A DNA stretch of 64,000 nt, taken from assembly GCF_035222375.1 (NCBI RefSeq), contig NW_026946363.1, forward strand, positions 4,464,001-4,528,000, read 5' to 3'. This document shows positions 47,363 through 61,765 of the stretch, one piece after another; positions within the stretch are counted from its first letter, which is position 1, and each line of letters opens with the position of its first letter. This stretch comes from Podospora pseudocomata. Taxonomy: Eukaryota > Ascomycota > Sordariomycetes > Sordariales > Podosporaceae. The position numbers and the translations under genes were made by a program. The notes beneath the pieces were generated by a model. The model worked only from the letters and a program-made list of their open reading frames with translations, did not search any database and had not been told where the DNA came from.

Positions 47363-48098
47363 TCACTCGGCCATTCTAGTTTTTCCGGCATCAAAGACAA
47401 TTACAAACCGAAAGTGCCAAGGACTCTTCCGACATCTGGCGAGCCACTCAGGAAATGGACAAGTGATGTGACGATATGGATTGTCCATGGACTGGTTTGG
47501 AAGAGTTGGATCGTCTTGGTGTAACTGTACCTGCACATAATCGAGCCTTGGCAAGGGGTAGCAGCATACATATACCTCAGACGGATAGATGGGGGGTCGT
47601 TTGGCTGCACAAACACTTCGTTCTTGAAGATGGCGAACACCACATAGGTGTTTTCGTACAGTCGTTTGATCTGGACCGAGAAACTGACGAGATAAGAAAA
47701 CTCGCTGCAAACTCACCTCTTGGATGGCCGACATCAACTGCCATGAGCTTCTCCACTATCTGCAACCCCTGTTCAGGCACAAGCCTGGCTATGATGTCAA
47801 AGAAGGCAAGGTTCCCATCGATAAGAACTCCAAACTGTTGTTCAAAAAGTCTCCAGTTGCGCAGTTGGCCGATATTATGATAATTAACGTGACCTGTGTC
47901 AAAAGTGAGAGTTGCTTAGGAGCTGGAAAAGGGTGTGCGAAGGTATCACGTTGCCGGAACAACTGGCCCAGAAGGAAAGTTTCAAGTTGGCGGCAGTGAG
48001 CTCGTGCCAAGTTTTCTCAATCGCACCGATCGCAAGTTCGCATCCAGTTGCCAGACGCAATCGAGAGGTTTCCAGGTCTGTCAGCCTCCCAAGATTCC
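47363..48098 (-). pseudogene. Unidentified gene remnant or missed multi-exon gene
   Basis: Three stretches on the minus strand look protein-coding by residue mix. They are about 48098-47950 (LRLATGCELAIGAIEKTWHE), 47893-47717 (FGVLIDGNLAFFDIIARLVP) and 47680-47520 (IKRLYENTYVVFAIFKNEVF). Splice-like signals lie between them (GTGATA at 47949, GACACAG ending at 47894, GTGAGT at 47716), but I could not build a chain in one phase from a start codon. It may be an inactivated gene or a real gene with an exon arrangement I cannot resolve. No family recognised. Confidence 0.3.
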
Positions 48099-48784
48099 TC
48101 GGTCAAGGGGTGCTTCCAGTTTCCATTCCCTACCCGAAACACCTCAGCTCAAAGACTCGCTTCATGTTGCTCTTGTTTGCTCAACTCTGCTCTCAAGAAT
48201 CGTCATCCAAGTAACTCATTCTAAGCACCAACCAATTATTCATTTGCTCCAGGGACTGCTCCACCATCTACCCGACTGTCAGGGCCACCACCAACTGGAC
48301 TCTTGTTGAGTTTTCTGGGCCAGCCATCACATCAGGGCATCTTCCATCGCAAACCTACATCACAGTGCAGCAGCGCGCGCACGGCATACACAACCCGAGG
48401 CGCCGTTTTCCCGTCGATGACGTCCTAATCAGGATTTTTACCACACACTGGAGCCCATCCTTTCGTCTACAGTAGGTTTCCATCAATTTCTTATGCCTGC
48501 ACCCTGAGCCTTGAAAAAAGGTATGCCCAACAGCCCCGAATTGCCCCTCATTCCAAGCCCTCCCCCGACGACCCATTGCCCTGTCAGCCCGCCTCAATCC
48601 AACCCGGCCCCGCGCCCGAAACCAGCCCGCCGCCATCGACAATCATACAGACACGCAACAAACACCTCGACTAGAGCTGTCGCGTTCCAGCCGCAAAACC
48701 GCACTAATCTATCGACTAGGTGCTGGTCTTGTGCTGATGAGGTTGGTTCACCCTCGATTTGCGCCGGGATTGGGACACTGCTGC

Positions 48785-48809
48785 GCTGCTGCTGCTGCTG
48801 CTGCTGCTG
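48785..48809. repeat. (GCT)8 microsatellite
   Basis: About eight GCT units in a row, about 450 bases upstream of the SRPK first exon. Confidence 0.95.
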
Positions 48810-49253
48810 GGAGGGGTTGCATTTTTCCGCGCTGTGAGGCATATGGTCGCTTGCTCCGCCGATGAGCATCCACCATCTTTCCCCCATCGCCAGCCAGCCG
48901 ACCGGCGAGAGACCAGTCAGAAGCGCATCCAGCTTTCTGCCGCGACCTAGCCACCTGAGCTGCTCTCTCCCTACCGGACGACCCGCTCGCTGATGTTGGA
49001 TCACTTTTCATACATATTAACCTCTCATGACCCAATCTTCTGGGCAGCAAAGAGCTAACTAGAGGGCATTCTTAGACAGACATTCGACATCCTTTCTGTA
49101 TTGAAATCATCGGGGCCCTCTTCAACTCCCGAATACCCTCTGATTCTCCCAAGGCAATAGCATTGCCGTGCCAACCAACCGCCAGCCCAACGACCGACCC
49201 TCTTGCCTACTATTTGGCTTGGCTATCGAGTGGGAGCTTCGCGATTCCACACA

Positions 49254-51908
<2,655 letters not shown>

Positions 51909-53314
51909 AACCGGATTTTGGGTAGCACTCGAGAAGACGATAATGACCAGGGCTGTTTTTTTTGGTTGCGGGAACGATGATGTGGTCGATATACATGAGG
52001 ATAAGTATACAAAGGAGCCAAATGGGGTTTGGGGCGGGGGGATGTGGTTTTGTCAAGCGGGGTTTGAAGAAAAAATCAGTGTCGATCGTTCTCTCTCTAT
52101 CTCTGGGGTAGGTTGTGGTTGGGGCTGGGGTTGTGGTTGTGTATTCTGTCATGTTGTTGTTTTTTTGATGTTGTTTTTTGGCCTTAAACTCCAGCGAAAT
52201 TCTGTTTGCGATTCTGAGACTATTTTTGTTTTCTGTTTTGTTCTTGTCTTTATTTTTTGCTGTCCCCTCCCTTCCTTCCATGTCATGATGGGTTCTGCGG
52301 TTGATGATCTAAGGCAAGCAAAGCGCATGCATGCAGGGCAAAAAATGAATCGTTCGTTTTGGGATGTTTTATACCTTGTTGCCTTGTTGTTGTTGTTTTG
52401 GGTAAGAAGGGAGGGAGGGGAAAGAAAGGAGGGTGACGGGGCGGGTTTAGATAGATGAGAGAACGGTTTATATTGAAGAGATGACGACCCTGTTTTTCAG
52501 ACACTACTTACCTTATACAACATGCAGAAAGAAGGGTTTTGATTATGTGGTGTTTTGTCTATCTGGAGTTTATATATATACGCTGGAATTTTTTTTTTGG
52601 CGTTTGTTGTAGCAAAAGGAGTTTTGTATGTTTTGCGAGGTGAGGGAGAGGGAGAGGGAGTATAACAAAATTAACGATTTTTGTTTTTGCGTGGGGGATA
52701 TGAGATGGAGTAAACACTGAGATGTTTGGGTGCTACCCTACCTAGATCCTGGTGAAGTGGAAGGCAAAAAGATCACCATTACAGAGCTTCTATATCACCC
52801 ACAAACCACAGCAGCATATCGTCGACGAGCCCACCCAGAAAAGACAGCAAATGCCCTCTCGCGCTGAACAAGTGACGCGAGGCTACCCTCGAGATGGACA
52901 CTTCTCAAAGCTTCCCTAACATGTAAGCAACAAAAAGACAGCATTCCTAAGAACCACACACACACACACACACATGATACGCAGAAAAGACATGATGGAT
53001 AAATGCATTATTATTTATTTCCTCTCGGTTCAATCTCAAAAGTCGCAACGCCGACTGATCAACCCTTCTCCAAACTCCCAACAGGTTCTAATTTCCGTGG
53101 TTCTTCTGCCTCCACCGTCCCTGGCTTTTACTTTTTTTTACATTATCATGAATACACAAAATCCTAACGGCCGCGACTTTATCAATTTGCTTCGCGGAAA
53201 AGGAATAAAACACCGAATGCTGTGGTAGACACATACCTACCTAGGCTGAAAATGCAGATGCGCGCCTTTGCAGCCTTTACCACCCCCACTGCCAACCTCT
53301 TTCAGACGCTCGGC
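51909..53314. other. Convergent intergenic region with G/T-rich strand
   Basis: From 51950 to about 52700 the plus strand is strongly G/T-rich and C-poor, the same bias as downstream of other genes here, consistent with a long SRPK 3' UTR. A CA microsatellite follows at 52954-52974. No gene recognised. Confidence 0.6.
52954..52974. repeat. (CA)10 microsatellite
   Basis: About ten CA units between the SRPK and IWS1 3' ends. Confidence 0.9.
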
Positions 53315-54726
53315 CTAAGCTTTCCTCCCCTTATTCTTCTGCGTCATCTTCCTAAACGCCTCTATGCCACCAGCACCAATGGGCCTGTGTTCGCTCGACC
53401 GAGCCGACCCATCGTATGTGCTGCGTGGAGCAATAGTGTAGCTGGTAGGCAGACCAGCAGGTTGCGCGCGGTTGGTCTTGGTCTCGGGCGCAAGAAGTCT
53501 CTCGCGCTCGAGCTCGAACCGGGACTTATTGCCGGCTGGTCGCTGGGTAAGCGTAATCTGGGAGCTACCCATCGCTGTTTCTTGACGCTGAGCCATTTTG
53601 GCCGCACTGTTTAAGCAGAACGTTAGTAGTGTTTTGACACAGACTATTTGGATGAATACGTACGCAATGTCAAAGTCGCGAGTCTCGATCTGGCGTTTCT
53701 TGTAATCATCAGTCCTCTTCAGGATCGGACGACTCCATTCACCCACAAGACGCTCTGCAATGCGCTTGATGCCAATCTCGGGTCGCTTGCTTTTGGTGTA
53801 AAAGTAAACTACCTTGCCAATGCCGCTGCTGAGAAGCACCTCTTTGTTGACTGGAAGCTTGGTGAGAGCGTTGAAGATGTCGCGCTGAATATTGTAAGCG
53901 GGGAGACTGCCGTCGTTCAGGGGCTCCAAGAAGTATTTGACAGCCTGGAGGAAATTGGTTTCAGGGTCGAGAATAGAATCTTGAACGGCTGTCCGGTTGA
54001 GAAGCGCTGTGACTTGAGGGAGAAGTTGAAGCTTGTGGGTGGCCGCAATGCCATCCTCACGGGCTTTGTTGTCAGCCACACAGGCGTTTTCCATGGCGAC
54101 TTTGAGATTGGCAATTTGTTCATCGATTTCGTCCTCGAGATCCTGGACATGCGAGTTAGATACAGAGACAGGGCTGACGTCACCAAGTCAACAAGAAGCA
54201 AACATACGATATCATCCTTCTTGCGTCTCCGTTTGGTAGTGGGTTTGAGAGCGGCATCCATGGCACGCTCGAGTGCCCGACGCCGCCTCTCCTCTGGTGT
54301 GAGATTCTCCTCTGGAATCTCTTCTTGCCTGGGAGCCTCCTTCTTGCCTGATCGGCGGCCCGATTCACCTGCGCGCGCCTTGCGCGGTCGACGGTCACCA
54401 TCCTCGATAATGTCATTCGCATCCAGGTCGTCATCATCCTCTCCTCTTGTCCGCTTTTTTGGCCTGCGGCCTTCTTTAGGTTTCTTGTTGGTCTCGCTGT
54501 CGGTGATCTTCCTTCTGCTGGCTTTAAGTCCCTTGGTAATATTCTCGTCGATGATAATGTTGGACGTCTGTCTTTTCTCCATGTCGGGTTCATAGTGCTC
54601 GAACTCGCCTTCGTCGATTTCGGAAAGAATGTCATCGGACTCGTTGCCCGCATCACCGGCACCATCGTGCGAGTCCACGGAGGCGTCATCCCTGCGCTCC
54701 TGGGGCGGAGAGCCAGCGTCAGACAT
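53315..54726 (-). CDS. IWS1: Transcription elongation factor IWS1/SPN1
   Basis: Three exons (54726-54208, 54142-53664, 53606-53315), 429 residues, introns 65 and 57 nt, phases consistent. The first 170 residues are acidic then basic and disordered (ILSEIDEGEFEHYEP, LTPEERRRRALERAMDAAL), as in all IWS1 proteins. The conserved TFIIS N-terminal (LW) domain spans about 175-320 with AATHKLQLLPQVTALLNRT, FLQAVKYFLEPLNDGSLPAY, LVGEWSRPILKRTDDYKKRQ. IWS1 binds Spt6 and travels with elongating Pol II. The C-terminal tail is basic. Divergent from the Brl1/Brr6 gene. Confidence 0.95.
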
Positions 54727-55695
54727 GGTGCTGTATTGTGAGATGTGTGGAAGGAGTCGGTCGCAAAGTCGCAGTCAAGAATTGGCAAGGCTGAATGAAG
54801 GGAAGTTCGATGGTTGTTTTGTCTTTTGCGATGGCAAATTTTCGGTGGAAGCGTCAAGCATCAAAAAAAAGTCTTCGAAAAACCACAGGAAGAGCCTTTG
54901 TAATAGATGATCTGGCGACGATGGAAACGCTGGCGATGGTGTTTGGATTCGGAAAAAAGTGGACGAACTGATCACGGTTTATCGACAGCCAGGCAACTTA
55001 GAGAGTGGCCGACGTGATGAAAGGCGTGCCAGGCGCAGGGAACCGTGCAGCAAGTCGGCCGGAGTTTTCCCGTGGGACTTCGCTGGGGTGGTCGTTATCC
55101 AGGCCCACGGTCCCCACTTGCAAGTCATCAAACACTTTGCCACACTTTCAACAGCCAAAAGTCGTAACTTTATCGGGTTTAAACGTAAAAAGACGGTTTA
55201 AATTGGGAGAGAAGTGCGTATAGCGTAAAGCGTTATTTAGATTGATTAATTTCGATTTATCTGCTCAAAAAAAGGCTGTTGACTTTGGCATTGTGAAAAT
55301 TTTAGACGGCCCGTGTGTTTTTAAGATGACTGTGAGCCTTGATTGGTGGGTGTAAGCCTTGGCGTGGACCTGGATAACGAACAGCCTTCGCTGTTGAAAG
55401 ACACAGCTGGAGGTGGATAAGGAACAGGCCAGGGCTGACCTGATGTGGGCCGTTCCAGAAAAGTCCAGCTTACTTGCCAGTATTTACATTCGCAGGCTTC
55501 CTTTTGTATTGGTTGCCACTGACAACAGCAATCCTCCATCAAGCTCTCTACCTCCCGTCCCAAGAAACATTGTAAAAGAGTGCGCCCCCCATCTCTCCAC
55601 ACTCCACCGGCTGCCCCAAAACTCTATGCGATCACAACACGAAGTCTGTTTTACTGCCCAACAGTTTTCACTTGTCTGTGACCGCATCTTGCACC
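54727..55695. other. Divergent promoter region of IWS1 and the Brl1/Brr6 gene
   Basis: 970 bases between two start codons. A run of A lies near 54866 and a short AT-rich stretch at 55200-55270. No gene recognised. Confidence 0.6.
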
Positions 55696-57355
55696 ATGGA
55701 CCACCGAGGGACGGAAGGCCTTATGGACTGGGAGCCAGAACGCAAGCATGCTATTGACCCCTCCAGTCCCTTCGCAGCTCTGCCCAAAAAGTTCACCCTC
55801 TGTAAGTTCTCCATTGCTCTCGCAATACCCCGCCTGCAAAACAATAATAACCTTGCCGGCTACATGCCAACACATCAATTTTCACCTTTTTATACAAGCC
55901 CTTCAGTCAACACGATGGCATCAACTGACCGCGCGCCTTTCCCCATAGCTTCATTTGAAACACCCGTCTCACGATTCAGCAAAGTCAGCAATGACCCATT
56001 CGCGAGCGCGGTGCGCAAGAGCTCACCACTCAAACAAGACCACCCGGCCCCCCCACATGCCTCATTCTTTTCGCCGCAGCTACAGAACAAACCATCAGGC
56101 CCCGCGTTTCGGAATCCAGCGTTCACCACACCGCAGAAACGCTTCGAGGATGTACCAATGTCCGAAGTTTCTGACGCCGAATCAAGTCCCGCTATGACCG
56201 ACACTTCGATCTTGCCAGCCGACACGCCAGACATTGAACACATCGGGATGAAGTCCGCTGCCACCCCCTCACCCATCAAACTGATGTGGAACCGGAACCT
56301 GGATCGGAATCGAACTGCCGGAAAGGGGGAGCTCCCTAAATCTGGAGCTCGTGATAAGGTCAGGAAGAGGAAAAGGCTTTTCGGCGACAAAGATGTTGGC
56401 AGTGTGAGGTCCCGCCTCGCCCACGACTCGGATGACTCAGATAGCGATATTCCAGAGAGCTCCAAGGCGCTGGTGACGAGTTCAAAACAGAAGAAGGATA
56501 AGAAACGAGGCTGGTTGAGCAACTTCCTCGCGACTCTGAGCGACAACCCCAATGCGCCAGCTATTCTGTCCAGGTGGTTGCAACTTGGGGCAAATATCCT
56601 TCTCATGTGCCTTGCATTCATCATTGTCTTCGAAATGATCAAGCAAGTGCGGTCAGATTTATCGCGCGAGGCTGGCAATGCTATAGCGGCATTGCAACAG
56701 GAGATCAGGCAATGTGCAGAGCAGTTCACCCAGAATGCTTGCTCGCCCAAGGCAACTCGCCCACCTTATATGGAAACGGTGTGCACCCAATGGGAAATAT
56801 GCATGCAACAGGACCCTCACGGCATTGCAACCACCAATATTTCGGTCCGCAAGGTAGCTGAGATCCTCAACGAGTTTGTTGGCGTTATATCCTACAAGAC
56901 CTGGGTAAGTTTCTGTTGCTTTCGCTTTGCTGGGCCCACGTGCTCTAACATGTTGGTACCAGGCCTTCCTTCTTACAATATTCCTCGCCACCCTTCTTGC
57001 TACCAACATGGGCTTTGGTCGTCTTCGGGACACTGGCTCGTTCCAACATCCCCGTGCACCGGCACCTGCGCCCCCACTACAGTCACCTCCAGCTATGGCT
57101 CCGATGCTTCCAGTCTCGTCGGATGGCTTTTTCTGGGCGCCTGTCGGTATGACACCCAAGAGTGTACGGAAACAACTTCTCAGCGAAGAAACAGAGACAG
57201 AGACCGATAGCACCCCGATGATGAGAGCCATCATGCCGCCACAAACCCCGTCAATGAGGAGGAGTCCCAGCAAAGAGTACCGAGATAGGGAGCGAGAAAG
57301 AGACAGAAGTCCGTCCAAGGGTTTCAGACAAAGGAGCCCCAGCAAAAACTACTGA
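55696..57355 (+). CDS. Brl1/Brr6-family nuclear envelope protein
   Basis: The family works at the inner nuclear membrane in nuclear pore assembly and membrane lipid homeostasis. The Brl1/Brr6 domain lies in the middle: helix RWLQLGANILLMCLAFIIVF, then a lumenal loop with four conserved cysteines (IRQCAEQF, NACSPK, ETVCTQWEICMQ), then helix AFLLTIFLATLLATNMGF. The N-terminus is Ser/Pro-rich with a basic stretch (KVRKRKRLFGDK) and the C-terminus is Arg/Ser-rich. Model: exons 55696-55801, 55907-56904, 56963-57355, 498 residues. The first intron (55802-55906, 105 nt) has a good donor GTAAGT but is a multiple of three and free of stops, so retention would give 533 residues. The second intron (58 nt) is required. 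Confidence 0.9.
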
Positions 57356-59003
57356 ACGAACAACACACCGGTTTCTTTTGTTTATTTTTGCCATCGAGTT
57401 TCTGACAAGTGCTGGCAATTGCTGCCACGACCGTGTCACTGCATGTACTTATTCTTTTCTTGTTCTCATTTTATTCTGCTTTCATAGGCACTTTGGGAGC
57501 ACGGAGTCGGCTTGGTATGTGGGTTGGTTGGACTGGTTACGTTGGCGTTGAGCAGGCATGCTCTAGTGGGGGTATTCGACATAATTTAATTCTGTCCCTT
57601 ATACAATGCACTTCTATGACAAGTCATTGTGCTCGGTTGCTGGCTCCGGATGCGGCCTCTATCCACGCCTCCTAGGCTTCCTAGTCGAGACTATGTCCGT
57701 CCTTATGAAGTTCCAGATTTTTGCGCCCGCTCTGCCAGCACTCTGAAAGCTTGAAGTCTAACTTCAAGTCGATGGGTGTGTACTAATCCCCACCATTCTG
57801 GGAGCTGACATGATGCCAAGTTGAAGGTCCCACAGCGGGCCGGGACTCGCTGGCACCCCGATTGGTAGATTGAGGTTGAAATGACGATTGCCCATAACGT
57901 CACTTACACACAAGATCAAAAGCCTAGATCTGACATCTTACTATTCGAGAAGATTTGAGACGTTGAGGCGCAGTTCTTACCAATATTTCAGAGCCAGTAA
58001 TTTCAGTGTGCAGTTCTCTTCTCGAACCCCGTTCCGTTTCCGGAATGTAGCAGCGAACCCGGAAGCAAGACAGCTAATCACCGATTTTCAAGAAAAAGGG
58101 GCGGTTCATTTTGACATGCAGCGTCGCTTTGAGGTCACTCTAGACGCTGACTGGCTGCAACAGGACGACTTGCTTGGACCAAATATCTTACCGTAACCGC
58201 CGTGCCAATTGCTATGTAATTTGGATATGGTGTATACTTGGATAGAAACAAAAATGCAGAGGCAGCATTGGTCTGTCATTGCCATGTATGCCACTGTAGA
58301 TATCATAATGCAAGAAACCTCTTTCATCTCTACGTTGATCCTGACAGAAGATATAGTCAACCCCCACATGTTTGTGGGATGGTGGTCCTAGCTCCCTGGG
58401 GTGTGGGGCCGCCTTTCAAGGTTGGACCTTTAATTGTTCTGGTTTTTCGACCATGATCCATCCAAGCTCTTTGCCAGCCGGTTTCTTAAGGACGCGGTCG
58501 TCGAGCTGCCCAAATTGCCATCATACAAGACGCAGCACTGCGAGGAGCCCCAGGCAAGCCCAAGCGCGCATTGCGTGTCGTTTGAGTTTAGCTTTCGACT
58601 CCCCTTCTCTATATTTTCCCCACGAGGCGTCCCATAGCCACCCAGCCCTTCGAACTGCCCCAACTGGCCTATCCGGCATGAGCATTTCCCACATGTCGTC
58701 TTCACATTTCCCTCTCGCCCGTCCAGTTCCAGCACGTACGGGATTCCTTCACGACGCAGACCTGTCCGGACAGCCTTCGACCCATACGATAGCAACTTGG
58801 AAGGAGTAGGAGTCATCAGTCCACATTTGACGCGCGCTCTTGCACAGTCCGATGGTCCAAGAGCTCTGACCCCCGCCACTCAGAATCTGTACAACTAGTG
58901 TTCCCTGTTGTTAAGCATGTTGGCGCACATTACCGTAGCCTTCCAGATATTACCTTGCTAGCTCCGTGAGGCGGAGAGACAACAGTCATAGGCGACGGTC
59001 GAC
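57356..59003. other. Intergenic, 1.6 kb
   Basis: 3' region of the Brl1/Brr6 gene and upstream region of the Zn2Cys6 gene. An open frame at 57900-58196 on the plus strand has a plausible residue mix (GAVHFDMQRRFEVTLDADWL) but no ATG in frame, no family resemblance and no clear splice partner; it may be a remnant or chance. Confidence 0.5.
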
Positions 59004-61765
59004 ATGGATCCAATGGACGAAGACTCGGACGGCGGCCACCCCGGACCCTCGCTGCCACCGCCCACGCCCGGTGGGACCAATCCTGCGCCAGCCCATAGTT
59101 CGTCGTCGGCTGCTACTCCATCGTCCGTCTCGGCGGTTGGTCCTGCTTCTCAGCACTCCGGCGTGTCCAAGAGGAGGAGAGGTCTTGGGGTTGTGACACC
59201 GAATGCTTGCACCGAATGTCGCAAGAAGCGTGCAAAGGTTTGTGCTTCCAGCTGACAATCGTCGCCCTATAGGTCCTGGCCCCTAAGCTGACTGTTGATG
59301 TCACCACCTAGTGCGACGGACAGAGACCATGCGGTCGATGTAAAACTCAGAAGGACGTGGAGTGTATATATGAAATCCCGGTCCGACAGTCCAAGGAGAA
59401 CCTTCGAAACGAAATAGAACAGCTCCGGAAGGCGCAGCGCTGCAACGACAAGGTCTTCACGGCTCTCACCCGAAGCGACCACTGGGAAGATGTTCTCAAG
59501 CGGCTGCGAAATGGCCAAAGTGTGGAAGACGTGTCCGAATGGCTGCATAGTCTTCACTCCCAGCAAGGGGCTGGCGCGCTTCCTCCCATCAGCCGCATCA
59601 TGGGCTCTGGGGGCGTTGGCTACGGCAGCGTGCCTCCGCGCGGACTGACTGGGTTTCCCGCTGGACCGTCGACCGGTTACATGCCGTTATCTTCCGCGTA
59701 CCATGCTGTTAGCCCGGTGTCCAGCCATGCCCCGTATAGCACTCAACCTGAAGACCACCAGAGTCCTTGGGGCGGTCATTTTTCAACCCAAAGCCACACT
59801 ACCCGCAGTGATTCGGCCCCAGACAAAATGCACTGGAGCTCTTCGGATACAATTCGACCGCCTCACCACTCCCGAGTAGGGTCGTGGATTGAAAGCCAGG
59901 GCACTGCTCCTCCTAATCCTGCTCGATTTCGGGGACTGGATAGCGTCTTGATTCCCGACTTTGAAGGGATACGGGTCCCGACGGCAACATGGACCAACAT
60001 AACATCAGACCCAGCCCTTGTTCAGCATCTTCTGGCGCTGTACTTTTGCTGGGAATATCCCACCTTTGCGTCACTGAGCAAGGAGCATTTTCTGCGGGAT
60101 TTCACCGACGGCCGGCCAAGATTCTGTTCCTCCATTCTTGTGAACGCGCTGCTTGCACTTGGGTGCAGATTCTCGAGCAAACCAAACACTCGGCCCAACC
60201 CAGATGATCCCTACACATCTGGAGATCACTTCTTCAAAGAGAGTCAGCGCCTTTTTTATCTGGAAACTGACCACCACAGTTTAACGACCATCCAGGCCCT
60301 TGGAATAATGTCCATCAGAGAGGCCAGCTGCGGGAGGGACTCGGAAAGTTGGTATTACGCTGGCCAGAGCATTCGTCTGGCTATTGAGATGGGGCTTCAT
60401 CGTGTGGAAGACGACGGCAAAGATGACGACCTGGCTGCTGTCCAAGCAGCCACATTCTGGGGGGCGTTTGCCCTGGACCAGTAAGAAATCATTTCCACTT
60501 GTTGTTTTGCTTTTCACCCCTTTAGGAAAACTAACGTCACATTCAGCGCATGGTCTTTGGCGACTGGAACTCTGCCTCAATGCTCCTGCTTTCCACGGCT
60601 CCCGCCAAAACCCGCAATTATAGACGACATTGAGGCCTCTCTGTGGATTCCCTATACAGATGATGGTAAGGGGATCACCATACCCGGACCACCAACAACC
60701 GATGGAAGGCTAAACTCAACACCAGGCACACCGCTCGAGAGGTCGTGTGAGCAGCCCTCGAATGTACGGTCGGTCTACAAATGTTTCTGCGAGCTCAGTG
60801 AGCTTGTTCACCAATCCCTGTATATTATGCATTCCCCTGGGCGGCCACTCACCAGCAAAGACCTGCTTGCTATTTACACGCAGTATTTGGACTGGTACGA
60901 TCGAATACCGGAGGTTCTCCGCCTGGGCCACAACTTCACCCCGGCGGTCTTGTTTGCCCAGTACGTTTTCTTGTTGGTCTTTTGCGTCAACTTTTGGATT
61001 CTTGCTCATACGGTTCTGTTTGGCAGCATGTACTACCATTTTGCCATTCTACTTCTGTTCCGGCCATTAATCAGGCTTCGTATCATTGGCTCGGGGGTCT
61101 CTCCCCGGGACGTGTGCTCCCAAGCATCAGACGCCATTTCTGGCCTTCTGCGCTCATACTCGCAGCTGTACACGCTGAGACGAACACCGTCATTTGTTCC
61201 CTACTTTGTACTTACCTCGTCAATCATGCATCTTGCCATTGGAGCGGCACGGTCAGAGGAGAGAAACAGGGCCCCTAAGGCCGGTGGCGATCCTACCCAG
61301 TCTCTCAAGAGAGCGGCACAAATAGATCCCCATGTTGCTGATGCGCTCAGCCGCGGTATTGCTGACCTGACAGAGATGGCACCATGTCATCATTTTGCAG
61401 AACAAGCTCTCAACATTCTCCGGTTTCTTGCCAAAAAGTGGGACATCAATGTGGACATACAAGTTGCTAAAGGGGAAGCGAATGTGAGCGCGGACCCAGA
61501 GATGATCGATTCAGCAACTCGCCCATCAACAAGCAGCCTCAACTTTTTTGCCCCCAACTTCGCCAAGTCCGACTTCAACTGCACGTGGGGCAAAGGCGAC
61601 GGAACGGCACCCGGAACAGGGAAGGGACAAGAGGGCAAACCGGCGGGCGCCGGGAGTATATCCAGTAGCATGGAGAATCCTCTGTTCTGGCCCTTTCCAA
61701 TGCAAGGCCGTCCGATGTTGGCCAGCGGGAAGGAATTGGAGGAGGCAGGCTTCGAGCTGCTGTAA
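59004..61765 (+). CDS. Zn(II)2Cys6 transcription factor, NirA/NIT4-like
   Basis: Four exons (59004-59237, 59312-60480, 60547-60960, 61027-61765), 851 residues, all phases consistent. The binuclear zinc cluster has Cys at 69, 72, 79, 85, 88 and 96 (ACTECRKKRAKC, PCGRCKTQKDVEC). The first intron falls between the second and third cysteines, as often seen in this family. A basic linker and short coiled coil follow (SKENLRNEIEQLRKAQ), then the fungal-specific transcription factor domain, with SWYYAGQSIRLAIEMGLHR and AWSLATGTLPQ. This last motif and the Trp-rich C-terminus resemble nitrate regulators NirA/NIT-4, but the true target genes cannot be inferred. It is a nuclear DNA-binding protein. Confidence 0.92.

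Larger units (their letters stand above)
45379..49253. other. Gene-poor 3.9-kb interval
   Basis: Upstream region of the PTH11-like gene, then no intact gene until the SRPK first exon at 49254. Contains the coding-like fragments at 47363-48098 and a CTG repeat, listed separately. Confidence 0.55.

Noticed and set aside
54727-57355. IWS1 and the Brl1/Brr6 gene as a functional module
   Set aside because: They only share a promoter region; no known link between the two functions, and 970 bases is not unusually tight.
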